Below, piece by piece: positions 1 to 8,913 of a DNA stretch of 41,038 bases. The stretch is from an uncultured Bacteroidales bacterium (GTDB lineage Bacteria; Bacteroidota; Bacteroidia; Bacteroidales; UBA932). Below the pieces are notes generated by a model that was given only the letters and a program-made list of their open reading frames with translations, was not told where the DNA came from and searched no databases. Each line of letters starts with the position of its first letter. Position 1 is the first letter of the stretch. Where the stretch lies: positions 64,001 to 105,038 of the forward strand of contig CAJODQ010000006.1 of the NCBI GenBank assembly GCA_905233345.1, in the 5' to 3' direction. The translations under genes were made by a program, and so were the position numbers.

Positions 1-235
1 TCACGTTGATCTTATGGTCTTTGAATTCGGCGTAAAGCGGCGTGGAATAGATGGAACGCTGGTAGAGCTGTTCAACTTCCGTGTTGTCGGAAACGGTGTT
101 CTTGCCTTCAACGGTACCGCGGCGGTCAATCACTTTGCCTTCATAGAGCATAGCCTCGGCCAAAGTGGTCTTGCCCGACCGCGTACCTCCAAGCAGGACG
201 ACGTTCCGGATCTGATCAGTGTTGTAATTCTTCAT
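1..235 (-). CDS. Elongation factor G-like translational GTPase, N-terminal fragment
   Basis: The first 78 residues of a translation-factor GTPase are present; the rest lies beyond the left edge. A P-loop, GGTRSGKTT, sits at residues 16-24, followed by the EF-G-type switch region around GTVEGKNTVSD. The classical EF-G P-loop carries AHIDAGKTT; the TRSGKTTLAEAM form is what I associate with the second, divergent EF-G paralogue found in Bacteroidota, so I call it EF-G-like rather than the main fusA. The product should act on the ribosome in the cytoplasm; the precise role of the paralogue is not visible here. The start at 235 is supported by an upstream TAACTTTG box at 289-282 and a 16-base palindrome in the short leader. 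It is separated from the leftward RNase HII fusion upstream by its own promoter, so it is probably a separate transcript. Confidence 0.85.
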   Translation of the reverse strand, partial: MKNYNTDQIRNVVLLGGTRSGKTTLAEAMLYEGKVIDRRGTVEGKNTVSDNTEVEQLYQRSIYSTPLYAEFKDHKINV

Positions 236-239
236 ATTG

Positions 240-289
240 ATATAAACGTTTATATTTATTTGATTTCGTATGAGTAGCCCACAAAGTTA
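240..289 (-). promoter_or_regulatory. Promoter and leader of the EF-G-like gene
   Basis: On the minus strand a TAACTTTG box (complement 282-289) matches the Bacteroidota -7 consensus TAnnTTTG. The leader then contains a perfect 16-base palindrome, ATATAAACGTTTATAT, at 240-255, only four bases before the start codon. The palindrome could be an operator or a weak RNA hairpin covering the translation start; no regulator is identified. Confidence 0.6.
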
Positions 290-303
290 TGGATTCTTTT
301 CCA

Positions 304-1908
304 TTAAAACAATACTTCTTCCCTATCGCCCAGCAGATTGAAGGATTTGCGGTGATAGGGCGTGACGCCGTACTGCCGGATGGCGGCGCGGTGTTCTTCC
401 GTGGGGTAGGCCATGTTGCGGTCCCAACCGTACTGGGGATAGTCCTGGGCCAGTTTCCGCATGTATTCGTCGCGGTGCGTTTTGGCCAGGACGCTGGCGG
501 CGGCGATGGCCTGCACGGTGGCGTCGCCTTTGACCACGGTATGGGCGGGCGTATTGCGCCAGGGCTTGAAGCGATTGCCGTCGACCAGCACCAGCTCGGG
601 CTGGATCAGGAGTTTATCCAGCGAGCGCTTCATGCCTTCGATCGAGGCGTTGAGGATGTTGATGCGGTCGATTTCTTCGGCGGAGACCGGTGTGACAGCC
701 CAGGCCAGGGCCTCGCGCTCAATGATGGGCCGCAGTTCGTCGCGCTGTGCTTCGGTCAGCTGTTTCGAGTCGTTGAGCAGGGGATGGTTGAAGCCTTCGG
801 GCAGGATAACGGCCGCTGCGAAAACGGGGCCGGCCAGGCAACCGCGGCCCGCTTCGTCACATCCGGCGATCCGTGTCCGGCCGCCGGAAAGCAGTGCCGC
901 AGCGTCGGCCATGCTGCGCTGCGCGTCGGGTTCGATTTCCGACAGGGCAAAGACATCGGCGACGCCAGCCTTTTTCCAGACAGAGGCCGGCAGCGTGCAA
1001 CGGCCACAGACGATCACCGGCTTCTTCTTATATTTCTTGCACAGCGACAGGACGCCGCTGACGAGTTTGCCATCCAGGCTTTGGCTGTCGAAGCTGCCTT
1101 CGCCGGTAATGATATGGTCGGCTTCCGCGATTTTCTGCTCCAGCCCGGCCATTTCGCCGAACAGTTGCCAGCCGGGCACCAGCCGCGCGCCGAGCTTCGC
1201 GAGGGCTGCGCCCACGCCGCCCGCCGCGCCGCCGCCCGGCAGCGCCGTGTCTAGGCCCGCCTCTGCCGCCCAGCGCTCCATCCTTCGCTCCAAGCGCTCC
1301 AGCATCGCCGCATCCGCGCCCTTCTGTGCCCCATACACCATTGTCGCCCCGTTAGGGCCCAATAACGGATTATCTACATCACAAGCTACTACTATCTCAG
1401 GGCCACGAGGGTTCTGATTGCGCCCCAGAAAGCCCGCCGCCCGCATCAGCCCTTTACCACCATCATTCGTCGACGAGCCGCCGATGCCGATCACAACCTT
1501 CTCGCAGCCGCGCTGTGCCGCTTCCGCGATCAGGACCCCGAGACCGTAGGTCGACGTCTTTTCCGGATTCCGCTCCTCCGGCGCAAGCATCGCCAAGCCG
1601 CAGACCTTCGCCATCTCGATGAAAGCCCCGCGGCCATTATCGAACAACAGCATCGGCGCCTGTATCGGCCGCAGCAACGCGTCGACCGTATCGACCAGCT
1701 CCCGCTCGCAGGCACCACCCAGCGCCTCCTCAACGACCTCCATCGATCCGTCGCCCCCGTCCGCCATCGGCAATTTCACCACCTTCGCCTGCGCGCCGCC
1801 CACCATCGTGCGGCGGACCGCCAGTTCCAGCGCATTGGCCACCGCCGCCGCCGATAGCGAACCCTTGAATTTATCGGGAACTATCAGAATATTTGTTAAC
1901 TTTGTCAT
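304..1908 (-). CDS. Glycerate kinase - ribonuclease HII fusion protein
   Basis: One open frame of 534 residues holds two unrelated enzymes. Residues 1 to about 341 are a glycerate 2-kinase of the GarK/GlxK family: N-terminal VPDKFKGSLSA, the MADGGDGS segment, GIGGSSTNDGG and ITGEGSFDSQ. Residues about 346-534 are a complete RNase HII core, beginning at IAGCDEAGRG; the four expected carboxylates are visible (D351, E352, D443 in VDGN, D462 in KGDA). The kinase part is roughly 20-30 residues shorter than usual at its C-terminus and the RNase HII lacks its own start, so the joint near 868-885 may be a true fusion or an in-frame loss of the region between two adjacent genes. I chose the ATG at 1908 (MTKLTNILIVPDK) over an in-frame ATG at 1929 because family similarity begins there and a TAATTTTG box lies at 1934-1927. 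RNase HII removes ribonucleotides from DNA; the kinase feeds glycerate into glycolysis. Confidence 0.85.
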   Translation of the reverse strand: MTKLTNILIVPDKFKGSLSAAAVANALELAVRRTMVGGAQAKVVKLPMADGGDGSMEVVEEALGGACERELVDTVDALLRPIQAPMLLFDNGRGAFIEMAKVCGLAMLAPEERNPEKTSTYGLGVLIAEAAQRGCEKVVIGIGGSSTNDGGKGLMRAAGFLGRNQNPRGPEIVVACDVDNPLLGPNGATMVYGAQKGADAAMLERLERRMERWAAEAGLDTALPGGGAAGGVGAALAKLGARLVPGWQLFGEMAGLEQKIAEADHIITGEGSFDSQSLDGKLVSGVLSLCKKYKKKPVIVCGRCTLPASVWKKAGVADVFALSEIEPDAQRSMADAAALLSGGRTRIAGCDEAGRGCLAGPVFAAAVILPEGFNHPLLNDSKQLTEAQRDELRPIIEREALAWAVTPVSAEEIDRINILNASIEGMKRSLDKLLIQPELVLVDGNRFKPWRNTPAHTVVKGDATVQAIAAASVLAKTHRDEYMRKLAQDYPQYGWDRNMAYPTEEHRAAIRQYGVTPYHRKSFNLLGDREEVLF

Positions 1909-1934
1909 ACAACAGCGAGAATCATACAAAATTA
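1897..1934. promoter_or_regulatory. Head-on overlapping promoters of mrp (+) and glycerate kinase (-)
   Basis: TAACTTTG at 1897-1904 on the plus strand fits the -7 box of mrp, and TAATTTTG on the minus strand (complement 1927-1934) fits the -7 box of the glycerate kinase fusion. The boxes point toward each other with 22 bases between them, so the expected start points cross and the two 5' leaders would overlap by about 10-15 bases. The mrp box lies inside kinase codons 2-4. No clear -33 element at the usual 19-base spacing was found for either. Confidence 0.55.
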
Positions 1935-1942
1935 CGCAAAAT

Positions 1943-2839
1943 ATGAATCCCTACGACATCAAAGGGCCCTATAACCCCAATCCCCCGAAGCCCCAGCCCA
2001 AGAAACGGCCGCTCGAACTCGGCATGGAACAGCTCAGCGAAGTGGACCACATCATCGCCATCGCCTCCGGCAAGGGCGGCGTCGGCAAATCCACCGTCGC
2101 CGTCAACCTCGCCGTGACCCTGGCCCGCATGGGCTACAAGGTAGGCCTGGCCGACGCCGACGTCTACGGTCCCTCCATCCCCAAAATGACCGGTACCGAA
2201 GGCGCCATCCCCGAAGTCGAAGTCTACGACGAAATGGGCCAGCCCCTGCCCATCGACGCCGAGCTGACCGACGACTGCAAGGAGATTATCGTCCCCATCG
2301 AGAAATTTGGTGTCAAATGGATGAGCATCGGCTATTTCGCACGGCCTGAACAGGCCCTCATCTGGCGCGGCCCCATGGCCTGCAACGCCCTCAAGCAGAT
2401 GCTCCTGCAGGTGAAGTGGGGCAAGCTCGACTACCTGCTCATCGACCTGCCGCCGGGAACCGGCGACATCCACATCTCGCTGGTGCACGACATTCCGCTC
2501 AGCGGCGCCATCATCGTCACCACGCCCCAGGCCGTGGCCCTCTCCGACGTGGAAAAAGGCGTCAACATGTTCCGCCACCCGCAGGTCGACAAGCCCATCC
2601 TCGGCATCGTCGAGAACATGTCGTGGTTCACGCCCGCCGAGCTGCCCGACCACCGCTACTACATCTTCGGCAAGGACGGCGGCCAACTGATGGCCGACAA
2701 GTACGGCCTCCCGCTCCTCGGCCAGATTCCTCTCGTCCAGAGTGTCCGCGAAGGCGGAGACGAAGGAACACCGGCCGCCACAGAGGACGGACCGGTGTTC
2801 GATGCCATGCGGGAAGCCGCAAAAGAAATAATCGGTTGA
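1943..2839 (+). CDS. mrp: Mrp/ApbC family Fe-S cluster carrier ATPase, short form
   Basis: This 298-residue protein is a MinD/Mrp-type P-loop ATPase that carries Fe-S clusters to apoproteins in the cytoplasm. The deviant Walker A motif GKGGVGKST is at residues 43-51, followed by LADADVYGPS and the LIDLPPGTGD switch segment. Most bacterial Mrp proteins begin with a DUF59/MIP18 domain of about 90 residues; here it is replaced by a Pro/Lys-rich stretch of about 30 residues. The C-terminal CxxC that ligates the shared cluster in many ApbC proteins is not seen: the corresponding stretch reads ENMSWFTPAELPDHRYY. I recall the same replacement in other Bacteroidota Mrp proteins. The ATG at 1943 follows a TAACTTTG box at 1897. 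An open frame extends upstream but is antisense to the kinase gene. A stand-alone DUF59 domain reappears fused to SufE at 12133-12432. Confidence 0.9.
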   Translation: MNPYDIKGPYNPNPPKPQPKKRPLELGMEQLSEVDHIIAIASGKGGVGKSTVAVNLAVTLARMGYKVGLADADVYGPSIPKMTGTEGAIPEVEVYDEMGQPLPIDAELTDDCKEIIVPIEKFGVKWMSIGYFARPEQALIWRGPMACNALKQMLLQVKWGKLDYLLIDLPPGTGDIHISLVHDIPLSGAIIVTTPQAVALSDVEKGVNMFRHPQVDKPILGIVENMSWFTPAELPDHRYYIFGKDGGQLMADKYGLPLLGQIPLVQSVREGGDEGTPAATEDGPVFDAMREAAKEIIG

Positions 2840-2840
2840 T

Positions 2841-4610
2841 CTATTTCTCCGGGGCGGTGCTCTTCAGGAAGAGCTCGTCCATCTGGATGTCGTCGATGCG
2901 CGAAGGCGCGTCGAGCATCACGTCGCGGCCCATGTTGTTCTTCGGGAAGGCGATATAGTCACGGATGGTCTCCTGACCGCCGAAGAGGGCGCAGACGCGG
3001 TCGAAACCGAAGGCCAGGCCACCGTGCGGCGGAGCGCCGAACTTGAAGGCGTTGATGATAAAGCCGAACTTGTAGTCCGCATCTTCTTTCGAGATGCCCA
3101 GCACCTCGAACATGCGCTGCTGCACGCCGGCGTCATGGATACGGATCGAGCCGCCGCCCAACTCCACGCCGTTGAGCACGAAGTCGTAGGCATTGGCGCA
3201 GACGCGCTCCAGGTCCTCTTTCTTGTTGCTGTAGAACAGATCCATGTGCTCCGGCTTGGGCGCGGTGAACGGGTGGTGCATCGCGTAGAAGCGCTGCGTC
3301 TCGTCGTCCCACTCGAGCAGCGGGAAGTCCACCACCCACAGGGGCGCGTACTCGCGCGGATGGCGCAGGCCGAGGCGGTTGCCCATCTCGATGCGCAGCA
3401 CGCCGAGCATGGTTTGGGCCTTGCGTTTCGCACCGCAGAGCACCAGCACCAGGTCGCCCTTCTTCGCCTCAACGGCGGCGGCGATCTCTGCCAGCTGCTC
3501 CGGCGTATAGAACTTGTCGACCGACGACTTGATCGTGCCGTCTTCGTTCATCTTGATATAGACCAAGCCTTTGGCGCCCACCTGCGGCCGTTTCACCCAC
3601 TCTGTGAGTTCATCGGTCTGCTTGCGGGTATAGCCGGCGGCACCGGGAACGGCGATCGCACCCACATACTCCACGCTGTCGAACACGCTGAAGCCCTTGC
3701 CCTGCACGAGCGAAGTGATCTCGTGGATCTTCATGCCGAAGCGGATATCGGGCTTGTCGCTGCCGTAGTTGTCCATGGCATCGTACCAGCTCATGCGCGG
3801 AATCTTCGGGGCGATCTCCACGCCGATGACCTCTTTGAAGAGGTGGCGCATCATGCCCTCGAACAGGTCGAGCACGTCTTCCTGCTCCACGAAGCTCATT
3901 TCGCAGTCGATCTGCGTGAACTCCGGCTGACGGTCGGCACGCAGGTCTTCGTCGCGGAAGCAGCGCACAATTTGGAAATAGCGGTCGTAACCCGCCACCA
4001 TCAACAGCTGCTTAAAGGTCTGCGGGCTCTGCGGAAGCGCGTAGAACTCGCCCGGATTCATGCGGCTGGGCACCACAAAGTCGCGGGCCCCTTCCGGCGT
4101 CGACTTGATGAGGAACGGGGTCTCGATCTCCATGAAACCTTTGCTGTCGAGATAATTGCGTACCTCGTGCGCCATGCGGTGACGGAGCATCAGCGCGCGC
4201 TTCAGCGGACCGCGGCGCAGGTCGAGATAACGGTATTTGGCGCGGATATCCTCGCCGCCATCCGATTCGTCCTCGATGGTGAAAGGCGGCGTAAGCGAGG
4301 CGTTCAGCACCTTGAGGCCGGTGAGCCGGATTTCGATCTCGCCAGTGGGAATTTTATCGTTTTTGCTCTGGCGCTCTTCCACGACGCCGGTAGCCTGGAT
4401 CACGAACTCGCGGCCCAACTTGGCCACGGCGGCGCTAACCTCCGGATCGGTGGTCTCATCGACGCGCAACTGCGTGATGCCGTAGCGGTCGCGGATATCC
4501 ACGAAGCTCATGCCGCCCATGCGACGGCTTTTCTGGACCCAGCCAGCCAGGGTGACAGTCTGGCCCACGTTGCTGAGCCGCAGCTCTCCACAAGTGTGTG
4601 TACGATACAT
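2841..4610 (-). CDS. aspS: Aspartyl-tRNA synthetase
   Basis: A full-length 589-residue class II aspartyl-tRNA synthetase of the bacterial type. It opens with the anticodon-binding OB fold ([19 protein letters not shown]), then the class II core with [11 protein letters not shown], motif 2 around [16 protein letters not shown] and motif 3 in GLAFGFDRV; the bacterial GAD insertion lies in between, roughly residues 290-400. It charges tRNA-Asp in the cytoplasm. The start is 7 bases downstream of the stop of the SGNH lipoprotein gene, so the two are probably co-transcribed, with ychF as first gene. Its stop is one base from the stop of the convergent mrp gene, and no terminator fits between them. 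Confidence 0.97.
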   Translation of the reverse strand: MYRTHTCGELRLSNVGQTVTLAGWVQKSRRMGGMSFVDIRDRYGITQLRVDETTDPEVSAAVAKLGREFVIQATGVVEERQSKNDKIPTGEIEIRLTGLKVLNASLTPPFTIEDESDGGEDIRAKYRYLDLRRGPLKRALMLRHRMAHEVRNYLDSKGFMEIETPFLIKSTPEGARDFVVPSRMNPGEFYALPQSPQTFKQLLMVAGYDRYFQIVRCFRDEDLRADRQPEFTQIDCEMSFVEQEDVLDLFEGMMRHLFKEVIGVEIAPKIPRMSWYDAMDNYGSDKPDIRFGMKIHEITSLVQGKGFSVFDSVEYVGAIAVPGAAGYTRKQTDELTEWVKRPQVGAKGLVYIKMNEDGTIKSSVDKFYTPEQLAEIAAAVEAKKGDLVLVLCGAKRKAQTMLGVLRIEMGNRLGLRHPREYAPLWVVDFPLLEWDDETQRFYAMHHPFTAPKPEHMDLFYSNKKEDLERVCANAYDFVLNGVELGGGSIRIHDAGVQQRMFEVLGISKEDADYKFGFIINAFKFGAPPHGGLAFGFDRVCALFGGQETIRDYIAFPKNNMGRDVMLDAPSRIDDIQMDELFLKSTAPEK

Positions 4611-4617
4611 GGTTCCG

Positions 4618-5925
4618 TTAAAAATTAGGGTTCATGCGCGGGCCCTTCGCCAGTTCGGTGGCCCACTTGAAATAACCGATGGCCGACAGGTGAATGCCGT
4701 CGGTCGTGTTCATCTCTGCCAGATCGCCGTTTTCATCGGACAGCAGGGAAGCGATATCCAGATAATAGTAGTTGTAGCGATCCTCGCCGGCTTCGAGCAG
4801 TTTGTTGAGCTCGGCGGCCCGCTCGTTGAAACCTTCGTAGAACTTCGACTTCGGGTTGAGCGGCAGGGTGCTCTGCACATAGAGCTTGGTGTCAGGCATT
4901 TCCTTCCGGATGGTCTGGATGAGTTTCTCGTAGCTGTTCCAGACTTCGATGGCCGGTTTCTCGGGATTGTTGATGAAATCGTTGGTGCCGGTGATCAGGA
5001 AGATTTTGGCCGGCTGGTCAGGGATGATTTCATCGAGGCGCTGGCAGACCCCGTCAACCACATCGCCGCTGATACCGCGGTTGATGATGTAGCCCATCGG
5101 GAAGAGTTCCTCCCAGAGTGCGTTGTTATTGAGGCTGTTGCCCAGCATCACGATCTTGTGCTCCGTTTCGGGCAGCGAGCGGAAGACCGACACGCGATGC
5201 TTGTAGTAGTCCGAAACCTCGAGGGGATATTCGCGGTCGTTGGCGTGATTCAGGTGCTCCTTGCCGATCTGCAGTTCGATGGCCTGGGCGAGGGCTTCGT
5301 AGCCGGCGCCATTGAGGAACGTACCGCCATCCCAGGAATAGGTGTTGTTGCGGATGCCGGCGAGTAAGGCGCCCTGGATGTCGATGACCCCGAATTTGCC
5401 TTTCTCCGCGCGTTTGGCCACTTCTGCATTGACATAATCAATGTCAGCCGACATCTCTGCCGTCACACCGTTGGTGCTGACGATGTTCATCCAGTAGCAC
5501 TTCGTTGCGGGCGACAACTTGTGGATCTGCTTGAAGATGTTTTCAATGTTTTCCACGATCTGCTCCTTCGGGAGCTGGTGCACGATATCGTTCCAGCCCA
5601 CGCTCACGAAAATCTTGGCGGGATGCTGAATGGCGATGTTGTGGATGCGGTAAAGCACGTGCTCGGTCGCGTCGTAGGTGATGCCGCGGTTCTTGATGGC
5701 GGTATCGCCGAAGAACTCGCTCCACATGCCCCGGTCGATATAGTCGTCACCGACCATCACGATGCTGTTGGAACCCACGGGCATTTCCTCATACATGCCG
5801 TCTTTCTCTTCAAAATAGTTGGCATTGGTAAACCAATCCGGTTTGGCATAGGGGTTCGCCGGACCCTTCGAACAGCCGGCCAGCACGACCGACATCAATG
5901 CCACGACAAAAAGAATTCTTTTCAT
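4618..5925 (-). CDS. Lipoprotein with two SGNH/GDSL hydrolase domains, first one degenerate
   Basis: The 435-residue product has a lipoprotein signal (VVLAGC, Cys18) and should be anchored outside the cytoplasmic membrane. It contains two SGNH-type domains, about 50-225 and 250-430. The second keeps the signature residues: GNS with Ser264 as nucleophile, [12 protein letters not shown] at 313-316 and TDGIH with His412. The first has the same layout but lost the key residues: GDD replaces GDS at 59-61, GWND replaces GTND at 110-113, and the block V histidine is missing ([11 protein letters not shown] at 199-209). I infer one active esterase/acetylhydrolase domain and one pseudo-domain, possibly from tandem duplication. 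The substrate is unknown; family members deacylate glycans, lipids or peptidoglycan. It lies between ychF (17-base gap) and aspS (7-base gap). Confidence 0.85.
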   Translation of the reverse strand: MKRILFVVALMSVVLAGCSKGPANPYAKPDWFTNANYFEEKDGMYEEMPVGSNSIVMVGDDYIDRGMWSEFFGDTAIKNRGITYDATEHVLYRIHNIAIQHPAKIFVSVGWNDIVHQLPKEQIVENIENIFKQIHKLSPATKCYWMNIVSTNGVTAEMSADIDYVNAEVAKRAEKGKFGVIDIQGALLAGIRNNTYSWDGGTFLNGAGYEALAQAIELQIGKEHLNHANDREYPLEVSDYYKHRVSVFRSLPETEHKIVMLGNSLNNNALWEELFPMGYIINRGISGDVVDGVCQRLDEIIPDQPAKIFLITGTNDFINNPEKPAIEVWNSYEKLIQTIRKEMPDTKLYVQSTLPLNPKSKFYEGFNERAAELNKLLEAGEDRYNYYYLDIASLLSDENGDLAEMNTTDGIHLSAIGYFKWATELAKGPRMNPNF

Positions 5926-5942
5926 TATCAGTAGATTAAATA

Positions 5943-7027
5943 TTATACATTAAACAGGAAGTGCATGATGTCGCCATCCTGCACCACATACTCTTTTCCT
6001 TCACTGGCCAGCTTGCCGGCAGCCCGGCAGGCCGCTTCGCTGCGCAGCGTCACGAAATCGTCGTACTTGATGACCTCGGCCCGGATGAAACCCTTCTCGA
6101 AGTCGGTGTGGATCACGCCTGCCGCCTGCGGGGCCTTGTCGCCCTTGCGGATGGTCCAGGCGCGGCACTCGTCGGCGCCGGCGGTAAAGAAAGTCTGCAG
6201 GTTGAGCAGCGCGTAGGCCGACTGGATGAGCCGCACCACGCCCGATTCCTCCAGCCCGATCTCGCCCCCGGATCCTCGAGCTCTGCAATCTCGCTTTCGA
6301 TCTTGGCCGAAATCACGAGCAATTGTGCGTTCTCGCCTTCAACCGCCTTGCGCACCGCCTCCACATAGGCATTGCCCGTGGCAGCAGACGCTTCGTCCAC
6401 GTTGCACACATACATCACCGGCTTGTTGGTCAGCAAGCAGAACTCTTTGGCAATCCGCAGGTCCTCTGCATTGTCGAGCGCCACTTCGCGCGCATTGCGA
6501 CCCTGTTCGAGCACCTCCTTGTAGCGGAGCAGCACGTCCACGGCCTTTTTCGCCTGCTTGTCGCCGCCCGTCTGGGCCTGTTTCTGCAGCTTGGCGAGTC
6601 GGTTGTCGACCGTCTCCAGGTCTTTGATCTGCAACTCGACGTCGATGATTTCCTTGTCGCGGACCGGGTCGACGCTGCCGTCCACATGGGTCACGTTCGG
6701 ATCGTCGAAGCAGCGCAGCACGTGCAGGATGGCGTCGGTTTCCCGGATGTTGGCCAGGAACTGGTTGCCCAAGCCCTCGCCGCGGCTGGCGCCCTTCACC
6801 AGACCGGCGATGTCCACGATTTCCACGGTGGCCGGGATGGTGCGCTTGGGATGACAGATATCGGTCAGCACGTTGAGCCGCTTGTCCGGCACGGTGGTCG
6901 AGCCGACGTTCGGTTCAATGGTGCAGAAGGGGAAATTCGCCGCCTGTGCCTTCGAAGAGCTGATGCAGTTGAAGAGGGTCGATTTACCCACGTTGGGCAA
7001 TCCTACGATGCCGCATTTCAGTGCCAT
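5943..7027 (-). pseudogene. ychF: Ribosome-binding ATPase YchF, frame broken by a small deletion
   Basis: Residues 1 to about 253 match YchF/Ola1: P-loop [36 protein letters not shown] and NKPVMYVCNVDE. The frame then ends in unrelated residues, while the remaining YchF C-terminus (the TGS-like region, [10 protein letters not shown] to [11 protein letters not shown]) continues in another frame from about 6250 down to 5943. Compared with the usual EDEERxxFLxxxGL segment, about 19 bases are missing near 6264-6273. YchF is almost universally kept, so this is either an assembly or sequencing error or a very recent mutation. If intact, the protein would be about 360 residues, binding ribosomes and hydrolysing ATP. 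Promoter box TATCTTTG on the minus strand at 7059-7052. First gene of a likely ychF - SGNH - aspS operon. Confidence 0.9.
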
Positions 7028-7051
7028 TCTTTACTTTTTAATTATAACTCG

Positions 7052-7091
7052 CAAAGATAGCAAAATGTGCTTGATATTTTTATTAACTTTG
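7052..7091. promoter_or_regulatory. Divergent promoters of ychF (-) and the C69 peptidase gene (+)
   Basis: TATCTTTG on the minus strand (complement 7052-7059) serves ychF and TAACTTTG at 7084-7091 serves the plus-strand peptidase gene. They point away from each other with 24 bases between, so unlike the mrp pair the transcripts do not overlap. No convincing -33 elements were found. Confidence 0.6.
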
Positions 7092-7121
7092 TCAGGATAT
7101 TGTTTCTCAACGTGTAAAATC

Positions 7122-8363
7122 ATGAAAAAGCTCCTTTTCTCCCTTGCGCTGCTGCTCTGCGGCTTCGGCCTTTCCTTCGCACAGGACGACAACTGTTTTT
7201 CTGTCATCGCCGGCCGCCTGGCCACGGTCGACGGCTCTGTGCTGATGGGCCACAACGAAGATGAAAGCGGCGAACAGATGCTCAACATCTATGTCTTCCC
7301 CGCCTCCGAACGGAACCTGCGCTACATCTGGTGCGAATTTCCGGGGATGGAGGTGGCCGACGTCTACATGAACCAGTTCGGCGTTTCCATCGCTTCGAAC
7401 GGCTGTCCGTCGCGCGAAGACATGGGAGAACTGACCGACGGCGGCGTGCTCTATGAAGTCCGCGGCTCGGTGGCCAAATACGCCCATTCGGCGCGGGAGG
7501 CCGTGGATATCATCGGCTCGATGGTTGAGACCTTCGGCTACAAGGGCAGCGGTCGCTCCTACATCGTAGCCGATCCGCTGGAAGGCTGGGTGGTATCCGT
7601 CGTCAAAGGCAAGCATTGGGTGGCCCAGCGCGTCCCCGACGACCAGGTGATGACCATTCCAAACTATTTCGTGATCGGCGAGGTGGATCTGGAAGATGAG
7701 GCCAATTTCGCAGGTTGCGAAGACCTTATCGAATATGCCCTCGAGCGCGGCTGGTACGACCCGGAGAAAGACGGAGCCTTCAACTTTGCCAAAGCTTACG
7801 CTTCTGAAAAATCCCTCAAGTCTGAGAACAATATCACCCGCCACAAGGAAGCCTGGAACTATTTCTTCGGCCAGGACAAGCCCGGCGAATTCGCCGCAGT
7901 GCCGCTGAAAAAGCAGTCGCTGCGCGACATGATGAACGTGCTCTCGCTCCATGAGCCGCCGACGGCCGAAGGACATCTCGAGAACAGCATCTGCAACGAC
8001 CGCACGGTGCTCTCGACCATCTTCCAGCTGCGGGCCTGGATGGGCTTCGACAAGGGCTGCGTGATGTGGAACGCACCGGGTCATCCCTGCAGCCAGGTCT
8101 ATGTCCCCTGGTATGCCGGCATCACCGAGGCGCCGGACGGCCTGGGTCGCTACAAATCAGCCCGTGAAGCCGAGATCAAGCACATGTCCAATGTCAAGGA
8201 CAAGCGCAAGAACTACCCGGACCATTTCTATTGGAAATGCGTCGACGGCTGGGACATCGAACTCGATCCCAGCGAGAAACAAAAGGAAGTCTTCAAGGAG
8301 CGCCGCAAGTTCGAAAAGAGCAACGACACCGACTTCAACGGCTTGATCCGGAAATTCTATTGA
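7122..8363 (+). CDS. Secreted peptidase family C69 (dipeptidase-like Ntn hydrolase)
   Basis: The 413-residue product starts with a clear signal peptide (MKKLLFSLALLLCGFGLSFAQ). A few residues later comes Cys25 in DDNCFSVIAGRLATVDGS, the position of the N-terminal nucleophile of family C69, followed by the family-typical GHNED. By family knowledge the protein is exported, loses the short propeptide and uses the new N-terminal Cys to cleave peptides; the substrate is not predictable, and proteins of this group have also been grouped with acid ceramidase/choloylglycine-type amidases. It is shorter than many C69 dipeptidases. Start chosen at the ATG at 7122, which gives the signal peptide; earlier in-frame codons lie within the divergent promoter region. 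The stop abuts the convergent gene at 8364. Confidence 0.8.
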   Translation: MKKLLFSLALLLCGFGLSFAQDDNCFSVIAGRLATVDGSVLMGHNEDESGEQMLNIYVFPASERNLRYIWCEFPGMEVADVYMNQFGVSIASNGCPSREDMGELTDGGVLYEVRGSVAKYAHSAREAVDIIGSMVETFGYKGSGRSYIVADPLEGWVVSVVKGKHWVAQRVPDDQVMTIPNYFVIGEVDLEDEANFAGCEDLIEYALERGWYDPEKDGAFNFAKAYASEKSLKSENNITRHKEAWNYFFGQDKPGEFAAVPLKKQSLRDMMNVLSLHEPPTAEGHLENSICNDRTVLSTIFQLRAWMGFDKGCVMWNAPGHPCSQVYVPWYAGITEAPDGLGRYKSAREAEIKHMSNVKDKRKNYPDHFYWKCVDGWDIELDPSEKQKEVFKERRKFEKSNDTDFNGLIRKFY

Positions 8364-8882
8364 TTACTGCTGCAGGCGCCGGATGTAGGTGCTGAGCGTG
8401 ATGTTACGGTCGTTTTTCGACGTGTAATAGCCGGTCTTGTGCGATTGCTCGAGGCCCTCGACAATGGTATTCAGCGGCGGGCAGTCCAGCACTTCGGCAT
8501 ATTTGCGGATGGTTTCCAGATCGTAGTGGTTGACGGCGTCCCACAGGCCCTGCAGGACCGGGATTTTCTCCATCTCGTCGCGGTTCCAGCGGTTGTGTTT
8601 GGTGAGGTATTCCTTGCCGGCAGCGCGCTCTTTCTTGGTGGTTTCGGAGATTTCGGGCACCTTCGGCACCGTATCCTGCGCGACCTCCACAAGTGCGGTA
8701 TCGGCAGCATTGGCAAAGAGGGTGTCGTCTGTCGCCAGATAGCTTGCCATTACGCTGTCCACCTGTGTCGACGGTGCTGCTGACGGCTTCGCATTGCGGT
8801 TGCGGTCGCCTACCCACAGTCCCAAAACGAAGCCCAGTAGAATGGCTCCCGCGACACCTGCTGCACTCAGCAGATGCTTCAT
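8364..8882 (-). CDS. Membrane-anchored protein of unknown function
   Basis: I do not recognise the family. The 172-residue product has one N-terminal transmembrane segment (about residues 5-24, AAGVAGAILLGFVLGLWVG), then an acidic, Ala/Thr-rich linker and a compact C-terminal part of about 85 residues with charged helical character (KHNRWNRDEMEKIPVLQGLW, ending in STYIRRLQQ). The topology suggests a small extracytoplasmic domain tethered to the inner membrane. I used the ATG at 8882; an ATG at 8912 would add ten residues and would begin two bases beyond the 3' end of tRNA-Pro. No promoter box lies between the tRNA and this gene, so it may be transcribed from the tRNA-Pro promoter. Confidence 0.6.
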   Translation of the reverse strand: MKHLLSAAGVAGAILLGFVLGLWVGDRNRNAKPSAAPSTQVDSVMASYLATDDTLFANAADTALVEVAQDTVPKVPEISETTKKERAAGKEYLTKHNRWNRDEMEKIPVLQGLWDAVNHYDLETIRKYAEVLDCPPLNTIVEGLEQSHKTGYYTSKNDRNITLSTYIRRLQQ

Positions 8883-8913
8883 CACACTGGGATTCTTGGG
8901 TCTTTCAACCATG

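Noticed and set aside
1619-1942. N-terminal extension of Mrp by 108 residues
   Set aside because: The extension is antisense to the glycerate kinase, has no DUF59 similarity, and the promoter box lies downstream of its start.
5943-6280. Programmed frameshift in ychF
   Set aside because: Conserved residues are missing at the joint and no slippery heptamer fits; a deletion explains it better.
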